Source: Haemonchus contortus
Taxonomy: Eukaryota; Nematoda; Chromadorea; Rhabditida; Trichostrongylidae
Assembly: GCA_000469685.2 (NCBI GenBank)
Contig: LS997567.1
Span: 35,937,505-36,001,504 of the forward strand
Length of the DNA: 64,000 nucleotides
Direction: 5' to 3'
Part shown: positions 10,361 to 22,300 of the stretch, piece by piece
Numbering within the stretch: position 1 is the first letter of the stretch
Layout of the letters: each line of letters opens with the position of its first letter
Program-made: the position numbers and the translations under genes
Notes under the pieces: model-generated
Seen by the model: the letters and a program-made list of their open reading frames with translations, nothing else
Database searches by the model: none
What the model was told of the DNA's origin: nothing

Positions 10361-13300
10361 CTGCAAAATCATATGAGCAATCGTCCCAAATTAGCAAAAA
10401 AAAATATTTGCAGTGTATGTTCGATATACAACGTTCCGGGTTTCTTATAGTGAAGGTTGGATTGAAGACGTATGCAGCGTGCAAACCGCGCCTGTGATTG
10501 GTGGACTTCCAACAGCGACCAATCACAGATTCGTCGTTCATACGCTGCATGCTCACTATCGAGTGCCAGCAATACGTTCACGGATTGTAAGAGGCTACAT
10601 GACAGTAATGCGACATTTGCTCACAAAGAGAACTTGCGTGTTCGCATATATGTTTAAAGACACAGATCACCATAGCTTTGAGGTACCCCCCTTTAGCCGA
10701 AAAGCGGAAGTATAGACTGGGAATAGTTCATCGGTAGTGAAGAAAGCGAGAGAAACCGCAGCTTTCGAGAAAAAAAGTGGCTCCTTAAAAGTAGGGAAAA
10801 TAGAGGTTGGACGAGATTACTATGACGTAAAAGACATGGAAGGGGTACTCAGACGAGATTTCGATTGTTGCAATTGCGCTGAGAGCTGACTACATCAAGC
10901 CACAACTGTATAGAACTTTTTTTTTACTATGTGTCATGACAAGTTGTTTGCATGGGTTTCCTTGTGAACGGTGCAGCCTCACCAATGCCAGTGAAACTCG
11001 TCCGAGGGTAAACACGAGCCAATCTTTGAGCCTTTAAAACGCCCTGACTAGGCCATTTTCCGACGTGATAGCGCCAGACATGGTATGCGCGGGGGACTCA
11101 AATTCATCCTATGGGGGAAATCTCAGAAACCATTTTTATCGTGAGCTGTGCCTTTTACAAGGAAACAATAATTTGAAATTTACCTGTACTGTAAGTTCAC
11201 CAGTTACTTCATCCTTTCTATACGGCCTCCCTTGCAGTTTCAGATGGTGCACGTGCTAGAAATTAAGAACCATGAAGTAAGAAAGGGATTAATATAAGCA
11301 AATAAATGAGATTCCACGTGCATTATAGCGAAATTACAGACAGTCTCTGGGTGATTTAAGGTGGTACAATGTTACGTTATTGTATCAAATGAATCAAGAA
11401 CAAACCTGGTCGTTGAAAGCTCGTAAATTAAATTAACTAGATGGTTCAAAACAAAAAAGAAATCGGACTAGAAGCAGAACATTGAAAATTTCTTCTCCTT
11501 TTACTGAAGGCATGCTAACGCAACTTCCCTCTTAAAGGCACAGTTCGCGATAATTCAATGGGCGGATATGTCAATGACGTGTGCGCCACTCATTCGATGT
11601 CACGTCAGACAGTCTGACGTGACATCGAATGAGAGGCGGACACGTCATTGACACACCCGCCCACTGAATTATCGCGAGCTGTGCCTTTAAAAACGATCTG
11701 ACTCTAGCTACGACTCTCTTTCACTATTTTAATAGTTCTTCAGGCTTTCCTGAATAGTGTGGCGGAAAAGAAGTCGAAAGTCGGCAAGGAAAAGTGGAGA
11801 AAAAGTTATCGGTAAGTTCATTCAACGAAAACTCTAATCGCTTTTTTGGTTTCAATTTAATGATGGGGCAGAACTATCTTGCCGCCATTGGAGCAAAAAC
11901 CCTGATGAGATTCTATTTAGAGGGATCAGTACCTAGCTCCGAAGTTTTCCCTTCCCCCATTAAGGGCAGGTGTTGTCCCACCCTCTAAGGGGACCTCCTC
12001 TGAGGATTTCTCGTACCGAATCTGGCCGGGCTGATGTGATGTTGCAATGGTCTTCGAGCAGTACATACCATTGACCTACCTCAGGTTTTCTCCTTATTTC
12101 TAAAAGATTCACTATGGCAAGCCCTAGGAAATTCTTATCATCATCGGCCGTGTTCTTCTGACTTGCATCATACACTTCGAAAAGGATTTCTTCTGAGGCG
12201 GGAGTTAAATCGCTGAAAATATTGTTCTTTGAGAAGATGGAAATTGATCGTTTGTTGTGAGAAAATGTCAAAATATATTTACAAATCATAAGATTCCTCC
12301 CAATAAGGGCAGGCATTGATCCCTTTTGTAGTTGTGAACTTTTGCGCTGGTTCGTCCATTTCTATGACAACAAATGGCTGCTGAACATCCGGGGCGGCTA
12401 AACAGTTCCAGTTCACGAACTTTTCTAAAATTGTAATCGTAAACATTGAAGTTGCATATTTTTTTTCTGTATCATCCAAATATTCGCAAGAAGCTCAAAA
12501 ACTTTCTCAGGTCTCATTTAAGGACCACAAAAAATATCGTAATGTTTTGTTTACAAGAGAAAATTCACATGCGTCCACTCTTCGGACCACCCAAGGCACG
12601 AGCGCAAAGCTGAAACTTGCCTCTGATGGGTGCGCTTCGTTGCGCGCGTCCATCGAAACTAGGTCACGCCGCAGCCGTCGCATGCGGCGCTCAGCCCGCG
12701 AGACTTGACAAACGTCGCAGTTGTCAGCGAGGCATACCAAAGAGGAGATAACACAGACAATTCAAATTATTGGCTCCACCGACACTTGGTGGTGTTGTAA
12801 TGTCGTCTAGAGACGTCAGTGGGGTGCGCCGCGCGCGAAATGGGCGGTGTGACCTACTTTCGACGGACGCGCGCAACAGACGTTCTCCGCCACTGATACC
12901 TTGCTACTTCAGCCGAGCTATTGTCGTATCGGATTTCGGAACAAGTCCAGGATTGACTGCGTTGGAATTCCTCCGCCATCGGCACAATGTTTTACGGGAG
13001 TAGTAACCAACCTGGCCCTCTTCCCAAATGGGTTGCTTTCACAATTTGTACACGCAGTTTGTTCGGAGCAGCATTGTTGTTGATTGTAGGTGACATAATC
13101 TGAAACATGAAACTTATAGGGTATTCTCTAGAGAGTGGGTTTTGGTAACCAACATGAGTCTCATTGAGCTTTTTGAATATCTCAGGCACTTGAGCGGCAA
13201 CAGCTAGATGTTCCCCTGACAGTCGTTTCGAATCAACACGAGGTGTCGGAGACGGATTCAAGACCGATGAGGCTGCAGAGTGATTCTGAAAGTAGAAAGT

Positions 13301-16300
13301 TCAAGGATAGAGCGGTGTACATTTGAAAAATAATCGTCATTGAGTCACTTCTTAAGTCATTGTTAACAAGCTGTAAAAAAGTCACAGTTTTTATTGGAAT
13401 TTGGCACTATTTACCCTTTACTGCCCCACCTTGTCGAGAATGGATTTCTACCGAATTTTTTCAAAGAAGATGAAACCGGCTAGAAACTTGCCTACAAGGG
13501 TAATTTGACCCGTAGAACACGAATATTGCATCCATTTGTCATAAAGAAGCCTAGCGCTTGCGCTACAGGCGCCTGCGCCAAATCGCTGGGTCACCGCTCC
13601 TGCTGAAAACTTGCCCATAACTAATGTTCCAGGCGTTTTCATGATGAGTGGATGCGATATTCGTGTTCTACGGGTGAAATTACCCCTCTAGGCAAGTTTC
13701 TAGCCGGTTTTATCTTCTTTGAAAAAATTCGAAAGAAATCCAGCCCTTTCTCGACAGAGTGAGGGGTAAATAGTGCCGAAAATTTTATATAAGTTTCGAA
13801 AGCGGAGCGACAAATTCCGTGTCGATGCAGTGGGTGCCGGAACTTCTTCCCGAATTCCCACGGCAAGCGGCAAAGGTCACGCGGCGGCTACCCCATCCTT
13901 GCACTGGGAATTCAAATCTATCCCTCAATAGCGCGTGACTGCGCGCGATCGGGTGACGTCATTTTCAGGGAGAAGATATCGGACCCGAACGCAGTAGGGG
14001 TTGTAACTGCTCTAGGGATATTGGCGGATGTTCAGAGGTGGTTCTGAGACAGTCAATAGGATTCAGGTTGCGTGGAAGGGTTAAGACGAATCTTAGCGGT
14101 CAAACGTCCAAGGAACGTATCAGAGTACTATAGTCATATTTCCCACTTCATGTCTATGACGTGACGATATTCTTATTCAGGCTAAAAATATAATACAAAA
14201 ATATTCTTTGAAAAATCCGTTCACTGTGATGGTAAACCGCTGGGGAAACGGCGAGGGTCATAAGTTCCGAATCACATGCTGCGCGGCAAGAAAAATTAGC
14301 TGAGAACTGCGGTGCTATTTATACTAGTCAAGATTTCTTAATTCAGCTTTGTGAGAGAAATCGATAGCGAGATTTTTAGGTCTCATTTTATGCTCTGAAA
14401 CTTTGATATTCCAAAGAAATTTTAATACAACCTCTCTCTTTTCAAAACGCTAATCTTATATTGAACTACGTCTTCTTCATGAAAGGCCATATTGTGAAAG
14501 TTCGTGGCTATTCCACGCGTCCTTCTGAGTGAAGGGGTACAAGAGTGGGGAAGGGGGAGGGGGAGGGGGAGAGAGAAGGAAGCATTGACGCAAATAGTTA
14601 GTAGGTTGGAAACTAGAAATATCGTCGAAATCACGAAGTTTCTTAGAACTTATCATCTTTGGGGTCAGACGAGATTTCGGTGAGGACCGGTTGTCTGGAC
14701 AAGATCTCGACACCCCGCAAAGCAACGTTTGTTAGGCACTAGTGCGTATTAGCTGTCTGCATCTATAAGAGAAGTGCTCCGTTGTAAATGATGCTGGACC
14801 TCGCAGAGCACGCCCTTTCTCTGGAGTATTGAGGCGCAGTATTAGGCGGAGGTGGTGTAGTGGCTAGTGGCGCACTTCGCACAAGCATAGTTCAAATCCT
14901 GGGTTGGTATCCGCCTAGGCCAGCCATGCCTTCCATCTCCTTAGAGTCGGTGAATCGGTACCAGACTCGTCTGGGGGGACAAAAGCACTAACTTGTACGA
15001 CGGCTAGCTTTCGCAAGTCATTGTATAGGCCACATACGCATTCAAAACGCCCCTACGATTCTCGATGGAAGTCGAATGCGTGGGCGCATCCCTCGGTCGA
15101 GATTGATTAACGCCCCACGATTTTACTTTTTATCCTTTATTGAGCAGCGGCGGTGCTGAGACCGGTTCGCGATCCCATGAAAGGGGAAAGTCCTCTGGCA
15201 TTCAGTTCAGTCTGAGGGATGCGCTCCCGCATAGGTTTTCATTCAGAATCGTAGTGACGGATTGAATGCGTACGTGACCTATAAATGACTTGCAGTGGCT
15301 AGCCGATGTACAAGTCAGTGCTTTTGCCTTCCCAGACAAGCCTGGTACGCATTAATCGACCTCGGGAGGATGGTCGGCTTGGTTGGCTCAAATGGATATC
15401 GATCCGGGATTCGAACCCGTGACCATGTGTGACAGGGCCTCATTTGCCGTTACACTACCTACTACCTTTCAAAGCCATACTGAGCCCTATTCAGGCAGTT
15501 TTTCGACAAAGCATTGCCCCATGCAGCCTTCTTAGGAGTCATTGTTCCCTATCATTGGAAAATCACGAAACCAAATAGTCTTAGTTTCAGATAGTGTTCT
15601 AGTTTCGTTCGGTATGTCCCCCCCCCCCCCCTCTCGTAGAAAATAAAGAAAAATGAACAAACCTGATTACGATAGAAACTGTCATGTAATGTGTCCATGG
15701 TTTGATTATCGTCAAATCTCCAATCATCAAGATTTGGTGACGATGTTTCTGATAGGTTGATATTTGTAACTGCTGATAGTAAACATCGGCGAATCTTTTC
15801 TTCGACCAGTCCGAGGGAAACTTGTGATTGCTGAAAACACTGCACAGTATAGAACGACGACTGACGTTTCCTTATTCATACTGATCATTACAGAAGATCA
15901 GCGTTCTAAGAAGACCAGAAGGTGGAGGGCCAGAGTTTACTGGTTGATCTTGATGAAGTCAATAAAAACCTCTACTTCAAGATGCCTACATAGTAAAGCA
16001 TTGAAAACGTCCAGCTCCTACGATAAATTACCCTTGTTAATAGTGTTAATAGAAAGCATGTAAAATAAGAAGTTGGGATATGCAGGGGGGGCTCTCTCTT
16101 ACAACACAGAGCGCTAGAACCTAGAAAAGGCGTGCATAGAAAATGTTTTTAGCCAGAAGAATATAGTTTTGACCCAAACTTTGGTAAGGGAGTAACACCG
16201 CGGTGGGTGAGAAGAACTCCCCGTGTGCAAAAAACTGGGATCAGGCTAGAACTGAACATTCAATCAACTCACCCACCCAGGTGTTCTTTCCCTCATAAAG

Positions 16301-19300
16301 CTCTAGGGCTTAATTTGGAAAAACCTACACCGTTCTGCTAAGAAATGTTGCTTAGCATCATTACGGGCTCACCCACTCGACTACCCTTCTTCTCTGCGCT
16401 CACATATTCAGCGTTGAAAAAAAGCGCCCCCACCCCCTCCCCGACCTCCGCACTACATTTTCACATAGAGGCTTCACTGGATAACAGCCCTGAAGGTCTC
16501 AAGTACTGGAATAGTTCCTAGTTCTGATTTTTCTTTCCAGCCTTTATATATCGTTCCCTCCAGCTCTTTCGACGTCATTTTGGAAGAGGGACAAGGATCT
16601 GGTCTCTATTTATGAAAAATACAGAACGATCGTAACAGTAGATCGTTTCTCAGCTTGATTCTGTTAGGAAATTGGGTTCAGATTGAAAATCATCTGAGAA
16701 ACACTGACTGCACTGCTGTCCGCGTTCGTTAGTTCAATGTCCATTTCCGGCCTTCCATTGAAACATCCCATTAGAAAAAGTTGATTAGCGATACATGCAA
16801 ATCGGCATTCTACCTGCAAGAGTATCGATTTATTGAAATGATCTACACCATGCCTCCTTGTCATACAAAAGCCATTTCATTCATTGAGGTAACTACTGGT
16901 TACTGACGATCGATAATAATTTGCTCATTTGCCCTGCGATCTATGCTATACACTCAAAAGAGGGTGACGCCGCTGATTTCGAACTATCCCCCTTCCTTGA
17001 ACTGGGGGATCGACCCCTTCCTTGGACTTTTGCTCCATCAAAGTGGTCCCTTCGTTCGAAAGCATGAAGGGTTTACTAGTACAATGAAAGGAAAAATCTC
17101 GCTACTCTTACATATGCTATGATTCTCATGAGAGTTATACAGTGGATTGATTTATTCTGTTTTTGGGAATGATTCAATCAATAACCATCTTAGTAACACC
17201 AACCTCTCCACGAAGATCCACTATGTTGGCATCAAAATTGCTGACCAAAAGCCTCTCAGGGGTTCGCTGAGATGAAACGACTTTAAGGCATACACATGGT
17301 AGATGAATATTTGCTCTCAGGGTCTGAAATCATCGAAGGTTGAACATCGAAAGAACAGTTTGAATAGATACTGTGCTGCAACTGGTAACTGTTACGGATT
17401 ATCATTTCCAAAGTTTTTCAACCGTTTCTAGAAGGATACTGCGAGGATATTTCAAATCTCTGAGAATTTTCTATCTCCTTAGAAAGTCAGCCTACGTGAA
17501 CTTTCATACTTCTTGTAGGACGAAGTGCTGCCACCTTTCGAAGCTTTTTTGTTTGCCTGGCACTCATCAGGTAAGCACTTCTTGTAAATACTACAGTCGG
17601 TCCTTTTTTCAACAGTTTTTTTTTGCAGGACCATTAGGTAAATAAGCAGTACTCTCAGCCGTAGAATTATGTGGATTGTGTGAAGAACGAGTGCTGGTGT
17701 CGAGTGGCATGTCGTGCGGCGAAACAGCTAACTAAGACAACTAGCCAAGAGATAGCGCGCGGCGAGACAACTATATAGCTAGGAACTGTCGCGCACCCAG
17801 TTCAACGCTACACGGTGCACTCCCAATCCTGCTCCTTTTGAGCCGTGGCTAATGCTATGAATTGGGAGGACTGATCTTGCCGATATCCCCGCGAACAACG
17901 ATCAAAAAGTAAAATATCGAAAATGTTCGTTTATACTGACTTGCTTGCCATCACTTGCGTTGTGTTGTAGAAAAGCAAAGAAGGTTGTGTCATTTTGTCA
18001 GAATTCGATGGAGGGGGTACTTCTAATTTTTGATATATGTGGTATCTCCAATATCCGGTCAATTTTAAGTAGAAGGATGAAGGATCTGATTTTCCATCTC
18101 AATCGGTCCCGTTTTTGGAAGGTTCACCCTTTATACTTCCATCTGTAATTGACCGGAAAGGAAAATGTTGCCAACCGAATCGAAATTGTCGTTTCGCGGC
18201 CAGAGCGACAATGCACGCGAAGTACTACAGCAGAACGAAGCAGGAGCATCGCAGAAAGTAATAAATACAGGAACAAAAGAAATAACAGTAGAATCATGTT
18301 GAGAATAAAAATCGCATATCGATCGAGCCGTATGAGGAACGCTGGAACTGCAATAACGGGGCAACTGTTCCGCAAATGCCGCGTGCGGCGAATCTATTAC
18401 ATGAAACCGATTCAACTGCCCGTCTCCCCTCGCATTTGGCTTCTATACGGAATCTTTGTGGCGTCTCGAATGCGTCTGTGGCCTATCCAAAGACTTCCAA
18501 AGGCCGGATGATGTACAAGCCGGTGTTTCACAGTTCCAGACGAACCTGGTACCAAACGATCGGATCTGGCCACTACATCGCCAAAGTTTTAGCTAGATTT
18601 CCAAGAAATCTCAACACACCCTGGTAACAGTCGTGATCGAAAACAGAACGAAGTAAAAATGATAATTATAAAACTAACCAAATGTTCTCGAGGTCCATGC
18701 TCAACTCTGATGTTGCTGACCTTTGGCGGTGATTTTACTTGCCGGTGGTCCCGAAATCCATCAAAAACTACCTCACATTCTGTCTGAAATCGACAAATAT
18801 TCGATTCAGTGTGGTCACATGGAGTTGAATACATACCCATATGCCATCATAAAAGTATTACTGTGGAAAGTACTTACAGGTCTGTTGACTTTTTTCGCGG
18901 CGTCATTTAGAGACTTTATCCATGCTTCCAAAGGTCCGGGTACTTTAAGATAGTTATTATATATCCAGGCTAACACTTCGTTCGTCCATTCGCTATTCGA
19001 GCTGTAATACTCGGAGATCCAATTGAAAGTATATATTTGTATCATTATTTATATCATTATTATAGTTCATTTTGGGTTTTTTTTTTGTAATTTTGAAAAA
19101 ATGTTCTGTGACGAACGATGGCCGTGCACTATGGCTTAGTGAGTGCATTTGGTATTTACCCACTCGAAATATCGAGGTACTTGAGCATCTAAACATTTCA
19201 ACCAACCTGACAACTCTGACACTCGGAAGATATAAAGAAAAGATTAGTTAGGTACTTAGGGTAGTTTGAATAGATCATATATTTGTATTAATCGAAAGTC

Positions 19301-22300
19301 GTGAGAGCTTCCGAAGTGCTCTCCTTCAATTTTGTGGAAATCTGAAGGATTAGAGAATGACCACGGTAGTGTGTTCTTGATTCCGTACCGCTTGAAGGCC
19401 CTCTATCAAGTTCAGACTTCCGAAGACCAGAAAATTACATTTGAACACGGTTTTTTGGGTGAGAGGGTCAGGGACAAGAGTGACAAGAGTGGCGTCGTGC
19501 CCATTGCTCACTCCTGTCTCCGATAGATTCACGAGTGCGGCGATTCCTGGCTAGTTGTCTTGTTCCGGTTTAGTTTGCTGGCTCGATGCACGCATGCGGT
19601 TCAATGATGCAGCTGCCCGTTTATCAAAAATTTGTTGAATCGATTCCCATTAAATGCACACAGCGAATTCTAAACCGATACAAGGCCTTATGGGCCTGGC
19701 GCATAGTTAACGCACAGCGGTAGGGGAGGGGAGTAGGGAAGGAAGTGGACGGATTCTCACGAAACTCGTCTCAAAGTATCTAAGTACAAATTTACTCTTT
19801 CGTCATGAATTGTGGATTTGTCGTGTTTGTCGTGACTTGTGCCCTACTATAACACCACACATGCGTGCGAATATCAGGCTTACCAACGAACAGAGCCGAA
19901 GGTATGGGTGTGGTGCAGTAGGAACGAAGTTGTCGCGTCGCGGCGAGACAGACGTCGCGCGGAAGGAGCGTAGCAGGGTGCAGCAGCAAGTAGGGAATAC
20001 AGGAACAAAAGAACTATTAGTAGATCATGCCAAAAGTAATAATCGCATAGCGATTGAGCTGCATGAAGAACGCTAAGACTGTTATAACGGGGCAAATGGT
20101 GCGCGAGAGCCGCGCGCGGCGGATCGATTACACAAAATCATTCCTACTGCCCGTCTCCCATCGACTACATTTTAAGAGAATGAGTGGTCCGTCACTTGGG
20201 ACCTTTCGTTAGTTTTTTTGTATTGTGACCTCGGATGATATGGGTAATTAGAACGAGGATACGAATAAAGTAAGTGAAAAGCAATAACAAACAGGCCACC
20301 CGAACAGAAGTTGATCATTCAAGGTTTGTCGAGGTTCCCAGCACCCATTTCGACTGCCACTTGGCATTACCATAAGAAGACTGTAAGAAGGTAAAGATAC
20401 AATGCAGTCGCTCAAACAAAGCTCTTCTAGTTCTCTCTCGGGCTTCTACGTTTGCACGTTTGTACAGGATCCCGGACAACCTTACAATATTCAGGGCTGT
20501 CAGACCGTTTCCGGTACCGGATGCTTCCTGCAAATCTATGGCTTCGTAAATTAATCATCGCACCAGGAACAGATGTCTACTCATGTTTCTTGTCTACTTG
20601 TTACCTGGTTTCTTTTGAAAAAAATGAAGCGTTTTAAGGAAGTTGAAGAAGAAGTTGTACTTGTAGTTGTTTAAAGTCACTGTACTCGTTGCGTATCACA
20701 AGTTGAAATCGATGATTGCAAGGACACAATTCAGCAGAAATCGCGAGTGCCCCTTTCTACGAAAGTTTCCGGTTGAATCCCTTTCTTCGAACTGAATTAT
20801 TTCAGCCAGTTCATTGAATAAGCAAGTTCCTTCTTAGTTAGAGGGAGTGTTTGAGGCCTCTGTGCTCACAACTATTCTAGGCCCATATTCCCGATAATAA
20901 CCATGCACACGACGAATGGTCTTGTGCACGAAACTTTTGGAGAGAACTTTGTAAAAATCGGAAACGGAAAAAAAGAAAATCGATGTTTTGACTTTGATTG
21001 ACGAGCCTTACATTGAGGAACAGTTTACACTGGAGGCCTCTAGAAAAACGGTGAATTACAGTTGAAAAAGTCCGATCACTCACCCATCAAGGCGGTTTGG
21101 CGCATTCTGAGCCGACGACAAAATGGTCTTCGAAGACTCGTCGGTGGTACGAGTGCCGAGGTGATTGAGAGCCATGTAGCACAAAAACGCCATCAGGCCC
21201 CAACACACGATCAGCCACATCATCTCTGCGCCCACCCAACCCAACACTGAAATTACTAGTATTATGACTGTGTTCATTAGTATGAGAGGAAATTTATTCA
21301 TTTTAGCGCATTTTACTTCTTCAAAGGACATGAGTATCGATTAAACAATATTCAATGCAAAACCTACATATTGATTTATGCGCAAGAACGATTGATACTC
21401 GCATTCTAGACTTTGCAAAACATTCATTTGCACCGTTTGCACGTTTATAGTGCAGGCCTGTAGACTCATTTTTGCGATTCGATAAACGCTGGACCTATTC
21501 TACTGTACTTTTTACCATACTGTAGTGATAAGGAAGAGTGGGAGATTTTGTTACATCAGTTCCTCATTTATCCAGATGTGCTCATGACTGTGCTTATTTG
21601 GGAGCCGGGCAGTAGGAACGGTTCTCTGTGAGCGATTCGCCGCGCGCGACAGTCGCGGACTATTCCTTCGTGTTATTACAGATCAGTCGATATGCCATCC
21701 TTATTTTAGGCATGATTCTACTATTATTTCCTTTGTCCCTGTATTTCCTTTCTGCTGCTGCATTCCGCACGGTGTCCCTCTTGCCGCCGCACGACAATTT
21801 CGTTCCTACTGCACCACACCCCTTTTACCCTCCTAAACGAGTCTGGTACCTATTAACTGACGCCGGAAGGATGGACGGTTTGGTTGGCCTAGGCGTATAT
21901 CGATCCGGGATTCGAACCCGTGACAATGTGTGTGTGTGAAGTGCGTCACCTGCCACTACACCACCTCCTTTTATTAGTCAGGGTAAGTTTTTGTGGCATT
22001 ATTATGTGTGAAACGTAAGGGATAGGCTCCTGCAGACATTTAGCCAAGTGTAGCACAATCCGCCTAGAGAACATCCGTTGCGCGCGTCCGTCGAAAGTAG
22101 GTCACTCCGCCCACTTCGCACGCGGTGCACCTCACTAAAGTCTTGAGGTCACGTTACATTCCCACCAAGTGTCAGTGGAGCGAATAATATGCATTTGTTC
22201 ATGTTATCTTCTCTTTGAGCTGACTGCTGTGGAGCAAGCGCAAATCGTATGCCCCATTGACAACTGCGACATCCGTCAAGTGTCGCGGGCTGACCCGCCG

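Noticed and set aside
15400..15472. tRNA gene
   Set aside because: A and B boxes are present but the cloverleaf stems do not close and the sequence runs into a repeat body; it is a SINE head.
15941..15985. Exon-like HLEVEVFIDFIKIN between SMP exons
   Set aside because: Has an acceptor and a GTAAAC donor, but its phases (2 in, 2 out) match neither the exon before nor the one after. It may become valid if a further exon is found.
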